From CAMWXW01 sp051650105 (GTDB lineage Bacteria; Desulfobacterota; Desulfovibrionia; Desulfovibrionales; Desulfovibrionaceae), in contig JBOFIJ010000016.1 of NCBI GenBank assembly GCA_051650105.1, positions 186,001 to 250,000 on the forward strand: 64,000 bases of DNA. The letters run 5' to 3'. The notes beneath the pieces are model-generated. The model made no database searches, had not been told where the DNA came from, and saw only the letters and a program-made list of their open reading frames with translations. Numbering within the stretch: position 1 is the first letter of the stretch; each line of letters starts with the position of its first letter. This document shows positions 9,328 through 18,785 of the stretch, piece by piece. A program made the translations under genes and the position numbers.

Positions 9328-10584
9328 TTACAGGGTGAGTACTGAAACAGAGCCCATGCCTTTGTTCTTATTAAATAAGGGTATTCCAAAAGCTTCTTCT
9401 AGTGTTGGAAACCTATGTTCCCATCTTCCTGCTGTTGTAATGGCTTTGTGCGATTGCTCTACAGCGCTCCTGTGTAGATCCTCGTTTGTTAATAGATGAA
9501 TGCATTTTTCTCTTAATTCTTGTGATGACCTAAAACTAATGGCCTCTAGGATTTCTTTATCATAATATTCTCCAAACATTATTGTGAAATCTTCTTTTGG
9601 ATCCATAAGTAAACAGGCATTGCTCGCCATTATATCCTGCACTCTCCACGAAAAACCTGTAACAGCTTGAGGATGCGATATATTAAGACAAATTTTACTG
9701 CTGTTATAGAGGTTTTCATTATCTTTTAGTGTATAATGCTGACCTGGGCGATAGCAGAGTCCTAATTCCAAATCGTAATAAAATGTTTCAAGCCAGCTTC
9801 CAACGTCGCCACCATAAAGAGATAATCCTAAATCTTTTATACTGCGTAAATATTCTAATCTTTGACTTTTGGGAATAAGTGCTAGTAAAAAGGCACAAAT
9901 ACTATCTACTGTTTGCTTTTTTGCACCAAATTCTTTTTGTAATTCTTTGTTTAATTCTGTCTGATCTATTAGGAAATTTTCTGTGAGTATGTCTCTTGCT
10001 TTTTTAAAGAGTGCTTGATTACTACTGTACACAGAATAAAAACTGGGGTGCATAATATTTTGCATGTGATTACCGTGAAAATTGGTGCCTATAAAGGTGA
10101 TATTCTTATCTTGAGTAATTGTATGTGCTTCCAAAGCCGTTGCCGCAGGAACATAGTGAATAGTGTTCTGTGCAGCATTGCAATGTTTTTTATATTCGTT
10201 AAAACTATTACGTGTGGAGGCTAAATATATATAAGATTTGTTAAGGAGCCTCTCTTTGTTGTAAAATAAATAGAGTGCATCTGCATCATATAGGCCTATA
10301 GGTGCATGTATTGTATTTTCAATATCAGAAGGGATAATATTGTTGAATGAAATAACAGCATCTGGAGCAAATTTATTTATTTTTTTTATGGCACGTTCTT
10401 TTTGAAGAGGAGTTTTCAATTGTATAGTGGAGTCTTTAGAAGCTGCACTATAGAGCCACTCATTCCACAAAAGAACATTATTGCCATTTTCTGAGAGTGC
10501 TTTTGCGAGACTCTCATAAAATATTGCTGTTTTATTTGGTTCTAGAGTGAGTGCTGATCTAAAGGCGATAAATATATTGGCCAT
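9328..10584 (-). CDS. CgeB-like glycosyltransferase
   Basis: This is a predicted cytoplasmic GT-B glycosyltransferase of 418 aa. The C-terminal part has the CgeB/YkvP-type (Glyco_trans_1_2) signature: NSSKICLNISHPQAVTGFSW followed by RVQDIMASNACLLMD, where a bad or missing sugar-donor site would normally show. The N-terminus MANIFIAFRSA...LAKALSENGNNV looks like the first Rossmann strand and helix. It has no signal peptide. In Desulfovibrio-type genomes such proteins often glycosylate flagellin or surface polymers, but no such partner is nearby, so the acceptor is unknown. It is transcribed alone, ~210 bp downstream of asnS. Confidence 0.8.
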   Translation of the reverse strand: MANIFIAFRSALTLEPNKTAIFYESLAKALSENGNNVLLWNEWLYSAASKDSTIQLKTPLQKERAIKKINKFAPDAVISFNNIIPSDIENTIHAPIGLYDADALYLFYNKERLLNKSYIYLASTRNSFNEYKKHCNAAQNTIHYVPAATALEAHTITQDKNITFIGTNFHGNHMQNIMHPSFYSVYSSNQALFKKARDILTENFLIDQTELNKELQKEFGAKKQTVDSICAFLLALIPKSQRLEYLRSIKDLGLSLYGGDVGSWLETFYYDLELGLCYRPGQHYTLKDNENLYNSSKICLNISHPQAVTGFSWRVQDIMASNACLLMDPKEDFTIMFGEYYDKEILEAISFRSSQELREKCIHLLTNEDLHRSAVEQSHKAITTAGRWEHRFPTLEEAFGIPLFNKNKGMGSVSVLTL

Positions 10585-10725
10585 ACTATTGCTCCCTGTA
10601 TGAAGTGCTACTGAAGCAAGAAATATACCTTCTTTATAGTTTATTGAACAAAGAAATATTCTTTAAAGAGAGAACATTTTTAGTAGATAGTTATGTATAA
10701 GAGTTTCTATATGCTTTTGTATGGG

Positions 10726-10753
10726 CATATACTATTCCTATACTATGCGTCAA
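10726..10753 (-). promoter_or_regulatory. Possible promoter for the glycosyltransferase gene
   Basis: On the minus strand TTGACG (complement of 10748-10753) is followed 16 bp later by TATATG (complement of 10726-10731). It lies ~140 bp upstream of the start at 10584 in an otherwise featureless gap. The match is moderate and AT-rich DNA gives chance hits. Confidence 0.35.
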
Positions 10754-10793
10754 AAGTAGTATATTTGTAAATTTGTATAGTTGTTATAGTATA

Positions 10794-12188
10794 TTAAAAC
10801 TCTAAATTTCCTGGTGTTCTTGGAAAAGGGAGAACATCTCGTATATTGCTTATGCCTGTTAACATCATTAACAATCGTTCAAAGCCAAGCCCAAATCCTG
10901 CGTGGGGCACGGAGCCAAAACGACGTAAATCCAAATACCACAGAAAATCTTTTGTATCCATTCCCATAGAATTAATGCGATTTTCTAAAAGAGATAACGA
11001 TTCTTCACGCTGGCTCCCACCAACAAGCTCTCCTATACGAGGTATAAGAATATCCATAGCAGCAACTGTTTCATTATCGTCATTTAATTTCATGTAAAAT
11101 GCTTTGATATCCTTTGGGTAGTTGTAAACAATAACAGGAGATGTGAAATATTCCTCTGCTAAAAAGCGCTCATGTTCTGTTTGCAGGTCTGTTCCAAAAG
11201 AAATAGCATGTTCAAATCGTTCTCTTTCTTTTGATAAAATAGCGATAGCGTCTTTATACGAAATGCGTGCAAAAGGACGCAGTACATTGTTTAATTCTTG
11301 AAGAAGACCTTTATGAACAAAGGAATCGAAAAGAGTGATATCTTCAAGAGAGTTCGATATCATTTTTTCCACAACATAGTGGATACAAGATTCTCCTAAA
11401 TTCATACAGTCGTGTAAATCTCCGAAAGCAAATTCAGGCTCTATCATCCAAAATTCGCAGGCATGTCGTGATGTATTTGAATTCTCTGCCCTAAATGTTG
11501 GCCCAAATGTATATACCTTACCAAGGCCCATCATAAGGGCTTCTGCTTCCAGTTGCCCAGAAACTGTTAAGCTTGCTTCTTTCGAGAAAAAATCTTTTTG
11601 ATAATATTCTTTTATTGCTTCTTCTGTTTTTGTTTTTGGTGTTATATATGGATCTAGTGTAGTAACGGAAAACATTTCCCCCGCTCCTTCACAATCTGAA
11701 CCTGTTATAATTGGGGTATGAACATAAAAAAAGCCTTTTTCTTTAAAAAAAGAATGGATAGCAAAGGCCGCTTCCGATCGAACGCGTAACATAGCTCCAT
11801 ATTTATTTGTGCGAGGTCGAAGATGTGCTATGGTACGTAAAAATTCATCAGAATGCCTTTTTTTTTGCAGTGGAAATGTTGCGGCATCTGCTGTTCCAAG
11901 AAGAGTTATTGTATTTGGAAGAATTTCCCATTTTTGTTGTTTTCCTGGTGATTCTATTATATCCCCACAAATATACAGTGAACTGCCAATTGTGTATGCC
12001 GCACAAGCAGAAAATAATGGAGAATGAGATGGAATAGTTATTTGAATATTGCTAAGACATGAACCATCATTTAGTTCTATAAATGTTATTTCTTTAGAGA
12101 AACGCAGGGTGCGAATCCATCCAGCAAGAAAGACATTTTTTTGTGTAGCAGTCGATTCGAGAAGTGTTTTGATTTCTATTCTATCCAT
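10794..12188 (-). CDS. asnS: Asparaginyl-tRNA synthetase
   Basis: This enzyme charges tRNA-Asn. The 464-aa protein has an N-terminal OB-fold anticodon domain (VFLAGWIRTLRFSKEITFIE) and a class IIb catalytic core. Motif 2 is FRAENSNTSRHACEFWMIEPE-like (starting FRAENSNTSRH), and motif 3 is GFGLGFERLLMMLTG. The C-terminus DVLPFPRTPGNLEF is typical of AsnS rather than AspS. AGGAG lies nine bases before the ATG. It follows an FG-GAP-repeat gene by 12 bp, so the two are probably co-transcribed. Confidence 0.97.
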   Translation of the reverse strand: MDRIEIKTLLESTATQKNVFLAGWIRTLRFSKEITFIELNDGSCLSNIQITIPSHSPLFSACAAYTIGSSLYICGDIIESPGKQQKWEILPNTITLLGTADAATFPLQKKRHSDEFLRTIAHLRPRTNKYGAMLRVRSEAAFAIHSFFKEKGFFYVHTPIITGSDCEGAGEMFSVTTLDPYITPKTKTEEAIKEYYQKDFFSKEASLTVSGQLEAEALMMGLGKVYTFGPTFRAENSNTSRHACEFWMIEPEFAFGDLHDCMNLGESCIHYVVEKMISNSLEDITLFDSFVHKGLLQELNNVLRPFARISYKDAIAILSKERERFEHAISFGTDLQTEHERFLAEEYFTSPVIVYNYPKDIKAFYMKLNDDNETVAAMDILIPRIGELVGGSQREESLSLLENRINSMGMDTKDFLWYLDLRRFGSVPHAGFGLGFERLLMMLTGISNIRDVLPFPRTPGNLEF

Positions 12189-12200
12189 GAGATATTTCTC

Positions 12201-13682
12201 CTATTCTTGTGTAAGTGAGAGGTATAGTATTCTAGATGTTGATTTTTTAAAATGTAAAAAGCCCTTATATGTATTTGCTAAGACAACAAGCTCTGGTATT
12301 GTATCAGAATTTAAATCGTGAATAGCAATTGCTTCAACAGAAGACGCTATTTCTGGTGAAGACCACACTTTAGTGAGGGTATTGTTCCTTAAAACAAGAG
12401 AAACTATATTCGTTTTGTTAAACGATCTATAGGAAGATGAAAAGGAAAGTGCTGCAGAAAGTTCCGGAGGCTGATTAATAAAAAGAAAAAGATCTTTTGT
12501 TTTTTGTTCATAAGGTATTATTTTCATTGGCATATAATACCAATCTTTGAATGACGGTGTTTTGTCTTGAATATTCTCTTTACTTGGATAGAGGAGTAAG
12601 GATAACGTCGTTCCAGAATAACGTTCTCTAGAAAGGTATTCTTCTTTTTGTGTTACACCATTGTAAATAGCAATTTTTTCTGTTGGTAGGATGACAAAAT
12701 TCTTAACCCCATCTTGTGTTTTTATGACAGTAATATTAAAAGGATTCGCTTCTTTTGGAAGAGAGAGTGCTTTTTCTGTGAGTATCTTCTTATTCTCTAG
12801 AGAAAAAGAATATAAAGGCATTCCAAAAAATGGATTTGGATACGTGCGAACATACTGTAAAAGGGGGTAATGCGTTTTTGTGATATAATCGTAATATGAG
12901 CCTAATAAGGCATTAATTCCGTCAAGAAGTACTGTTATTTGAGAATTGTGATACGAAAAAATATAGGAATAGGGTGTTCGCCCATTTGTTAATGTTGTAA
13001 CAAGTATTTCTTTACCTTCCGTTGCTGCGACATCTGCAACAGAAACAGAAATAGGTTGCAAACGAGAATAAAAATTATGTTTAGAGAGTTCTTTTAATTT
13101 TGTATCCTCCAAGTGGTATATGTGGAGTGAGGTTTCAGAAAGTATTATAATTTCTGCAATACCATCACCATTTATATCATCTATAACGAACGATCGTGCT
13201 GTGTATGGAAGATCTTGAGATTCTTTCCAGACAGAAAAATCCTCTGGAGAAAATGTTTTTTGGAGTCCTTCTTGAGGGCTATTTTCTATAGTCGTATCGC
13301 GGGAGTTACATAGTGTATTTTGTATTGAAGTAGCTGTTGTAGTAATATCTTGTATGAGAGTATTTGCTGTTGTTGTGATAGGAAATGAATATACTTCATT
13401 TTTTCGAGTAATAGAGATATCAATTGATATCGTATTTTCTATTGCTGTAATAGTGCCTGTTATGATATAGTTTGCTACTGTATTTATTTCTTCTGTGCTT
13501 TCCAAAACACCATTTTTGAAAATTCTTGCAGATAGCATGGAAGGAACAGAATTTTTGAGATAGAGATAATGTTCATTTCCAGAAAAAGTGAATTGTGTCA
13601 TTGTGAAGTATTCTGTTGCGTTAGCATTAAATGCTACGAAAACACATATAAGAAATATATATAGTTGTGCTATTTTCTTCAC
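12201..13682 (-). CDS. Secreted FG-GAP/VCBS-repeat protein
   Basis: The 493-aa protein begins with a Sec signal peptide (MKKIAQLYIFLICVFVAFNANA). The N-terminal ~120 residues look beta-rich, and the rest suggests a beta-propeller. FG-GAP-type calcium loops are visible as DINGDGIAEIIIL (about residue 165), VADVAATEGKEILV and DLNSDTIPELVVLA near the C-terminus. Such proteins are periplasmic or surface exposed, and the function here is unknown. It is the first gene of a unit with asnS and is divergent from the methyltransferase at 13751, with only 68 bp between the starts, so both promoters must sit there or overlap the genes. Confidence 0.75.
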   Translation of the reverse strand: MKKIAQLYIFLICVFVAFNANATEYFTMTQFTFSGNEHYLYLKNSVPSMLSARIFKNGVLESTEEINTVANYIITGTITAIENTISIDISITRKNEVYSFPITTTANTLIQDITTTATSIQNTLCNSRDTTIENSPQEGLQKTFSPEDFSVWKESQDLPYTARSFVIDDINGDGIAEIIILSETSLHIYHLEDTKLKELSKHNFYSRLQPISVSVADVAATEGKEILVTTLTNGRTPYSYIFSYHNSQITVLLDGINALLGSYYDYITKTHYPLLQYVRTYPNPFFGMPLYSFSLENKKILTEKALSLPKEANPFNITVIKTQDGVKNFVILPTEKIAIYNGVTQKEEYLSRERYSGTTLSLLLYPSKENIQDKTPSFKDWYYMPMKIIPYEQKTKDLFLFINQPPELSAALSFSSSYRSFNKTNIVSLVLRNNTLTKVWSSPEIASSVEAIAIHDLNSDTIPELVVLANTYKGFLHFKKSTSRILYLSLTQE

Positions 13683-13750
13683 TGTTGAAGTGCTCCTTAT
13701 TGCTAGTACAACTGTATCATATTCTTTTACAGAAGGTCAAGGATGCAAAA

Positions 13751-15004
13751 ATGAAGGTATTACGTCTTTTTAGAATAGTTGCTTCAGAGGAGAATATTTC
13801 TTTTGTGGAAGAGTTACTGCAAGAGGAGGGTTTCATTTTTGAAGCAGAAAAATTTTGCTTATATGCTCGTAGGTTACTTGATGAACCTATACCATTAGGA
13901 AGGAGTATTGCTCATTATTTTGGATATATTTATATTCAAGATAAATCTTCAATGCTTGTGCCATTGTTGTTAAATCCGCCCAAGGGGAATTTTGTATTAG
14001 ATATGTGTGCGAGCCCTGGAAGTAAAACAGGGTTAACGGCGCATCTTGTTGATATAGAAGGTGCCGTTCTTGGCAATGAGCCAAATAAGAGTCGACTTGG
14101 AACATTGCAAAAAACACTGCAGACAACAAATTCAATCAACACAGCTACGTGTTCATACAAGGGGGATAACTTTCCTTTTATTTCAGAATCAATATCCTCA
14201 ATTATTTTAGATCCTCCATGTTCTGGGTGGGGAACAGAAAATAAAAATCCCAATGTGCGTTCACTTTGGAAGGGAAAAAAAATAGAGCCTTTACAAAAGT
14301 TACAAAGAAAATTATTACAGGAGGCTTCTCGACTTCTTAAGCATGGTGGTGAGCTTATTTATTCGACATGCACAACAAATTCAGAAGAAAATGAAGACAA
14401 TATTCAATTTGCTGTGGATTTTTTGGGCTTAGAAGTGCTTCCTATTGCTATGCCAGAGGGTTTTATTTTTGAAGAATCCTCTCTTTCTTCTTGTAAAAAT
14501 ACATATACGGTTATTCCTAATGAAGAGCATCAAGGTTTTTTTGTTGCAAAACTTATTAAAAGAGGGTTTCAGTCATCATTAAACAACGTTGTTTTATTGA
14601 ATTCTATGAGAGAAAGTGAAATTGATATGGCTCTTCTTGAAGATATGGACATAAATTTATTTCAGTACGGGAGGCTTGCAGTATTTTCAGGCAATGTCTA
14701 TTTTTTGCATAAGGAAATAGAAAAACATATCACAGAAGAAATGCGATGGAAGGGTTTTCTTTTGGGAGCCAATAAGGGTGGAGTGTTTCGTCCATGTATT
14801 GGGATGCGAAGTTTTTATAAGAGAAAAAAAGATATTCCAAAGAGTCGTATTTTTTGTGTGGATACTGTTTCTGAAATACAGAAATTATTATCTGGTCAAA
14901 GTAATTATTATAAAACAGAAGAAAAAATACTCTATTTCTATTGGAAGGAGCTTTTTCTTTCCGTGCTTTTTCCAACAAATAATCGTCTTTTTTGGAGCAA
15001 ATAA
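13751..15004 (+). CDS. RsmB/RsmF-type (NOL1/NOP2/Sun) RNA m5C methyltransferase
   Basis: This is a predicted SAM-dependent cytosine-C5 methyltransferase acting on rRNA or tRNA. SAM-binding motif I is FVLDMCASPGSKTG. The two cysteines of the mechanism are present in ILDPPCSGWG (motif IV) and LIYSTCTTNSEEN (motif VI, catalytic Cys). A C-terminal extension of ~110 residues resembles the RsmF/PUA-like tail (GRLAVFSGNVYFLHKE; GMRSFYKRKKDIPKSR), making RsmF-like more likely than RsmB. The start at 13751 is chosen for AAGGA upstream; the frame runs open back to 13667, but those residues do not fit. The product is 417 aa. Confidence 0.9.
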   Translation: MKVLRLFRIVASEENISFVEELLQEEGFIFEAEKFCLYARRLLDEPIPLGRSIAHYFGYIYIQDKSSMLVPLLLNPPKGNFVLDMCASPGSKTGLTAHLVDIEGAVLGNEPNKSRLGTLQKTLQTTNSINTATCSYKGDNFPFISESISSIILDPPCSGWGTENKNPNVRSLWKGKKIEPLQKLQRKLLQEASRLLKHGGELIYSTCTTNSEENEDNIQFAVDFLGLEVLPIAMPEGFIFEESSLSSCKNTYTVIPNEEHQGFFVAKLIKRGFQSSLNNVVLLNSMRESEIDMALLEDMDINLFQYGRLAVFSGNVYFLHKEIEKHITEEMRWKGFLLGANKGGVFRPCIGMRSFYKRKKDIPKSRIFCVDTVSEIQKLLSGQSNYYKTEEKILYFYWKELFLSVLFPTNNRLFWSK

Positions 15005-15415
15005 TTCTTTTTTATTATGCAAAGATGAATATAGAGAGGGAAGTAGCGTATTTTTTTGAAAAATTGTACTGTGATAAAAGGAATATATTTAGCAAAAAAT
15101 TATGTATAGACTCTTGTATTCTGCTGTAATCTCGTGTACTTTCTACTTTCCTCAAGAGTGATATTGTGTGATATTATTGTGTAGTACATTTTTGTGGAAA
15201 TAGTTTTTAAATAATGGGGTAAAGAGGTAATTTCTCAGAAAAAATCCTTCTAAAGTATTTTTGTTGAATATACTTTCTTACTGAGAATGATAATATTTAT
15301 ATGAGATACTTGCAATTATGCGAAGAATTTGGTACAGTACTAGCAAATTTTGTTACAGTGTATTTTAGTAATTGTGTTGTGAAGGAAAACAAAAACTATT
15401 TCTAGGAGATTCTAG
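15005..15415. other. 411-bp intergenic region upstream of rnfC
   Basis: No gene is visible. The region must contain the rnf operon promoter. The only notable element is the Fur-box-like sequence at 15283-15301. The rnfC ribosome-binding site AGGAG lies just before its ATG. Confidence 0.6.
15283..15301 (+). promoter_or_regulatory. Fur-box-like sequence upstream of the rnf operon
   Basis: GAGAATGATAATATTTATA matches 15 of 19 positions of the classical GATAATGATAATCATTATC box and includes a GATAAT that could act as a -10 element. It lies ~115 bp upstream of rnfC. Iron control of an operon rich in Fe-S proteins would make sense, but AT-rich DNA produces such matches by chance. Confidence 0.3.
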
Positions 15416-16552
15416 ATGAAGAATACGGATTTCTTTCGTGTTGAGTACGGGGATGTAAAAGATATTGTACGTGTAGAAGATCCTTCTCTACTTTATTATT
15501 CTTTGATGGAACATAAAACTACTTTGAAAAAGAAGGCAGAAGTTGTGCGGGGCGAATGTATTGCTACTTCTGCAGAATCTTCATTATTTGCTGCCTCATC
15601 TGGTGTAGTGGCAGAAGTGACAAGTAAATATATTGCTATAGAGTCAGTTGCTGTGGAAAAGGAACAAGGTCTTCCTGTCGATTTTCTTTCTCTTACGCCC
15701 GATATGCTGAGAAGTCAATTGGTTGGTTTTGGATTTTCAAAAGGAAAGCTGCCTGCGTCAACAACAACTCTTATTGTGAATGCACTGTACACGGATATTG
15801 GGTTAAATTATATCCCTTCACTTTTTGCATATGAAAGAGATACTCTGGAAAAAGGTTTAGAATTATTATCTATTCTTTCTCCATCTGTACAGGTGCAGCT
15901 TGCCATTCCAGTGGGTTCGTCACTCACTCTTAAAGGTGCTAATAGTTTTTTTATAGATCCAGTGTACCCATATACTGTTGATGAATTGGTTATTGCTAAA
16001 ACAATTGGCCAGGAAAATCCTCGTGGAGGTCATTGTATTTCTTTGCAAGACCTTTGGCATTTGGGTATGCTTGCTAGTGAAGGGTTCCCTTTAGCGGAAA
16101 AAATACTCACAGTGGGTAATTGTGTGTTGCGTGCCAAGGTAGGTACTCAAATTGCTTTTTTATTAGAAAAGGCAGATGTGAGCATTGATGATGGTGATGC
16201 TCTTAGTATGAATGGTTTATTGCGAGGGTACCCCATTGGAAATATGGAATCTGGTATATCTCAGGATGTCCATGCAGTATTACATATTCCTAAAGGACAT
16301 ATTTTACACAGTTACGATGCGGATTGCGTTCAATGCGGATATTGTACGAATATTTGCCCTGCAAGATTAACAGTTCAAACTATGACAACATATGCTGAAC
16401 ATCTCAATATAGAAGCTTGTCAGGAAGAGTCTATAGATTCTTGTTTTGAATGTGGTTTGTGTGCATATGTGTGTATTACGAAGAGGCCTTTATTGCAGTA
16501 TATACGTAATGTAAAAAAAGCATCTAAGAATTTGTTACCCATGGCTAATTAG
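15416..16552 (+). CDS. rnfC: Rnf complex subunit RnfC
   Basis: RnfC is the peripheral subunit that links the Rnf ion-pumping complex to soluble electron carriers. The 378-aa protein has an N-terminal barrel-sandwich section (EVVRGECIATSAESSLFAAS), an SLBB-like middle and two [4Fe-4S] motifs, CVQCGYCTNICP (about residue 303) and CFECGLCAYVCITKRP (about 342). The segment where standard RnfC has the glycine-rich GGAGFPT flavin/NADH motif reads LVGFGFSKGKLPAST, so that motif is not recognisable. It is shorter than E. coli or Vibrio RnfC and lacks their long C-terminal repeats. It is the first gene of the operon; rnfD starts eight bases after its stop. Confidence 0.93.
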   Translation: MKNTDFFRVEYGDVKDIVRVEDPSLLYYSLMEHKTTLKKKAEVVRGECIATSAESSLFAASSGVVAEVTSKYIAIESVAVEKEQGLPVDFLSLTPDMLRSQLVGFGFSKGKLPASTTTLIVNALYTDIGLNYIPSLFAYERDTLEKGLELLSILSPSVQVQLAIPVGSSLTLKGANSFFIDPVYPYTVDELVIAKTIGQENPRGGHCISLQDLWHLGMLASEGFPLAEKILTVGNCVLRAKVGTQIAFLLEKADVSIDDGDALSMNGLLRGYPIGNMESGISQDVHAVLHIPKGHILHSYDADCVQCGYCTNICPARLTVQTMTTYAEHLNIEACQEESIDSCFECGLCAYVCITKRPLLQYIRNVKKASKNLLPMAN

Positions 16553-16560
16553 GAGATTAT

Positions 16561-17511
16561 ATGAATTCTGTTAAAAAACAATTGCATTTTTTACCAGCTC
16601 CATTTATTGGTACGCCCATCACGTTTGAAGGGATTTTGAGAGACCGTTTTATTGCAACAATTCCTCTTGCTCTTGGAAGTATTTATTTTTGGGGTATGTC
16701 TGCTGTGACATCGCTAATTGTTGCTGTGTTAACAGCGCTAATTGTTGAAGAAATTTCTTGGAAACTTATGGGTAAGAAGTCGAGGATTTACGATTTAAAT
16801 GCTGCCACAATAGGTATTGTTTTTGTTCTTTTTATTCCTGCAGGAGTTCCTTGGTGGGTTGTTATGCTAGGGGTTGCACTTTCCATTATTTTTGGAAAGA
16901 TGGTCTTTGGCGGTATTGCCTATGCTCCATTTGCTCCGGCTCTTATTGGTTATGCGATGATAAATGCTTCGTGGCCAAATTATTTAATTCCTTCTGAAAT
17001 GGTTACAGAAACAAATTTATTGGATCCTCTTCTTGAAATAAAATCATTGGGTATTGATTCCCTTATTGTTACATATTCTGATATTTTTGTAGGGGAACAG
17101 CTGAGTGTTATGGGGGCTACTTCTCTTGGTTTAGTGCTTGTTTCTTTGGTGTTTTTATTGCTTCGTAAGGCAATTAGGTACGAAGTTGTTATTGGTTATA
17201 TTTTAGGAATCCTTTTCTTTTCTTATTTAGGTCTTTCTGTGGACCCAGTTCTTAATGCACCGCCACTATTATTTCTTTCTACTGGGACTGTTTTACTTTC
17301 TCTTATGTTTTTTATGTCAGATTTTGGAACAATTCCAGCAAGGACAATTCCAAGGTATCTGTATGGCCTTATTGTTGCTGGCCTTATTGTTCTTTTTAGG
17401 GTATACACAAGTAACTTTGATGCTGCTCCTCTTGGAGTGTTATTTGCAGGTTTTCTTGTCCCGTTTCTCGATATGATAAAATCAAGACCTTTTGGTAAGA
17501 GGAGGTCCTAG
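16561..17511 (+). CDS. rnfD: Rnf complex membrane subunit RnfD
   Basis: RnfD is an integral membrane subunit that carries covalent FMN and contributes to the ion path. The 316-aa protein has about nine hydrophobic segments. GKMVFGGIAYAPFAPALIGY corresponds to the conserved NPA-like region of the NqrB/RnfD family, and MGATSLG is the likely flavinylation site, with Thr in the GAT. It is preceded by AGGAG and followed within the operon by rnfG, whose ATG lies just after its stop. Confidence 0.95.
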   Translation: MNSVKKQLHFLPAPFIGTPITFEGILRDRFIATIPLALGSIYFWGMSAVTSLIVAVLTALIVEEISWKLMGKKSRIYDLNAATIGIVFVLFIPAGVPWWVVMLGVALSIIFGKMVFGGIAYAPFAPALIGYAMINASWPNYLIPSEMVTETNLLDPLLEIKSLGIDSLIVTYSDIFVGEQLSVMGATSLGLVLVSLVFLLLRKAIRYEVVIGYILGILFFSYLGLSVDPVLNAPPLLFLSTGTVLLSLMFFMSDFGTIPARTIPRYLYGLIVAGLIVLFRVYTSNFDAAPLGVLFAGFLVPFLDMIKSRPFGKRRS

Positions 17512-17512
17512 G

Positions 17513-18109
17513 ATGTTAGAAATTATTCGAATGCTCTTTGTTTTGACGGCTATATGTGTTGCTTCTGGGGCAAGTTTGTCTGCTCTTAAGGGTTTTACAC
17601 AGCCTTATATAGAGGCACAAATATTATCTAAATTGCAAGGTCCAGCTTTAGAGCTTCTTTTTGCTGGAATTCAGGATAATAATTCTATTAATGATAGAAA
17701 GAATATAGAGCTTGCAGATGGAAATTCTATTACTGTGTATCCTGCATATCACAACAAATCTCTTATTGGTGTCGCAATAGAGCAAGAATCCCCTGGTTAT
17801 GGAGGAGATCTTGGTGTTATGGTTGGAATTGATGTTACAAAAGATTCTCTTATTGGAACACAAACAACAATATTTAAAGAAACACCTGGGTATGGAAGTA
17901 AGACGAGGGATGAGCCTTTTAAAAAGCAATTTGTGGGTGTTCCTTTTGACGTTAATTTCAAAAGCGATGGTGGAAGAATTGATTTGATAACAGGGGCGAC
18001 TGTGTCTTCTTATGCATATATGGAGAGCGTACAGAATGCTATTGCCATATATATAGAAAATAAAGATGCAATTCTTGCTGAATTGCAGAAGGCAGAAAGT
18101 ATATTATGA
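17513..18109 (+). CDS. rnfG: Rnf complex flavoprotein subunit RnfG
   Basis: RnfG carries a covalent FMN on its periplasmic domain. A single N-terminal anchor (MLFVLTAICVASGASLSAL) precedes the FMN-binding domain, and LITGATVSSYAY is the flavinylation motif with the acceptor Thr. I chose ATG 17513 because GGAGG lies just upstream; the frame is open back to a TTG at 17492 inside rnfD, but that start would overlap the ribosome site. The product is 198 aa. It overlaps rnfE by ATGA. Confidence 0.95.
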   Translation: MLEIIRMLFVLTAICVASGASLSALKGFTQPYIEAQILSKLQGPALELLFAGIQDNNSINDRKNIELADGNSITVYPAYHNKSLIGVAIEQESPGYGGDLGVMVGIDVTKDSLIGTQTTIFKETPGYGSKTRDEPFKKQFVGVPFDVNFKSDGGRIDLITGATVSSYAYMESVQNAIAIYIENKDAILAELQKAESIL

Positions 18110-18771
18110 AAGTATGGAAAGAATTTTCTAAGGGTTTGTGGCAGGAGCTTGCTCCATTTAAAATTTTGTTAGGCTTATGTCCAACGCTTGCTGTAACAAC
18201 AAAAGCTGAGAATGGTTTTGGTATGGGTATGGCTGTTTTGGGTGTATTAACTACCTCTAATTTTCTTGTGTCTCTTCTTCGTAATGTTATTCCTAAAAAA
18301 GTGAGAATAGCCTCTTATGTTGCTATTTCTGCAACTCTTGTTGTTGGTGTAGAATTACTTATGCAGGCTTTTGCTTTTGAATTATATGAACAATTGGGAA
18401 TATTTGTTGCCCTTATTGTTGTAAATTGTATTATTCTTGGTAGAGCGGAAGCATTTGCTAGTAAAAATACAGTACTTCTTTCGGTGGCAGATGGAGTAGG
18501 AATTGGTCTTGGTTTTGCTTTTTCATTAACGCTTATTGCTTCTGTAAGAGAGATACTGGGCTTAGGGACATTTTTTGGTATAGCTCTTTTTGGAGATTCT
18601 TTCGAACCATTTTCTGTTTTACAACAAGGTCCTGGTGGTTTTATTGTATTTGGGGTACTATTAGCGTTATTGGGTTTTGCAAATGCGTTATCACTTAAAG
18701 CAAAGCAACGAGTCACGGACCCAACTGTTCTTGTTAGTAAAGGCACAACTGCACAGGTAGTGAGATTGTAA
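18106..18771 (+). CDS. rnfE: Rnf complex membrane subunit RnfE
   Basis: RnfE and RnfA are paralogous, oppositely oriented membrane subunits that hold a shared [2Fe-2S] cluster in the membrane core. The 221-aa protein has six hydrophobic segments. The cluster cysteines are visible in LGLCPTLAVTT and VVNCIILGRAEAF. The NqrD/RnfE motif ILGRAEAFAS is intact. The start overlaps the rnfG stop (ATGA), indicating translational coupling. Confidence 0.96.
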   Translation: MKVWKEFSKGLWQELAPFKILLGLCPTLAVTTKAENGFGMGMAVLGVLTTSNFLVSLLRNVIPKKVRIASYVAISATLVVGVELLMQAFAFELYEQLGIFVALIVVNCIILGRAEAFASKNTVLLSVADGVGIGLGFAFSLTLIASVREILGLGTFFGIALFGDSFEPFSVLQQGPGGFIVFGVLLALLGFANALSLKAKQRVTDPTVLVSKGTTAQVVRL

Positions 18772-18785
18772 CATAGGAGGATAGT

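Noticed and set aside
9301..9330. Possible tRNA fragment near GTTCG
   Set aside because: The GTTCG belongs to the paired arm of the SRP RNA; no cloverleaf or CCA end is present. I saw no tRNA elsewhere.
17492..17512. Longer RnfG start at TTG 17492
   Set aside because: It would read through the GGAGG site that serves ATG 17513 and would overlap rnfD.
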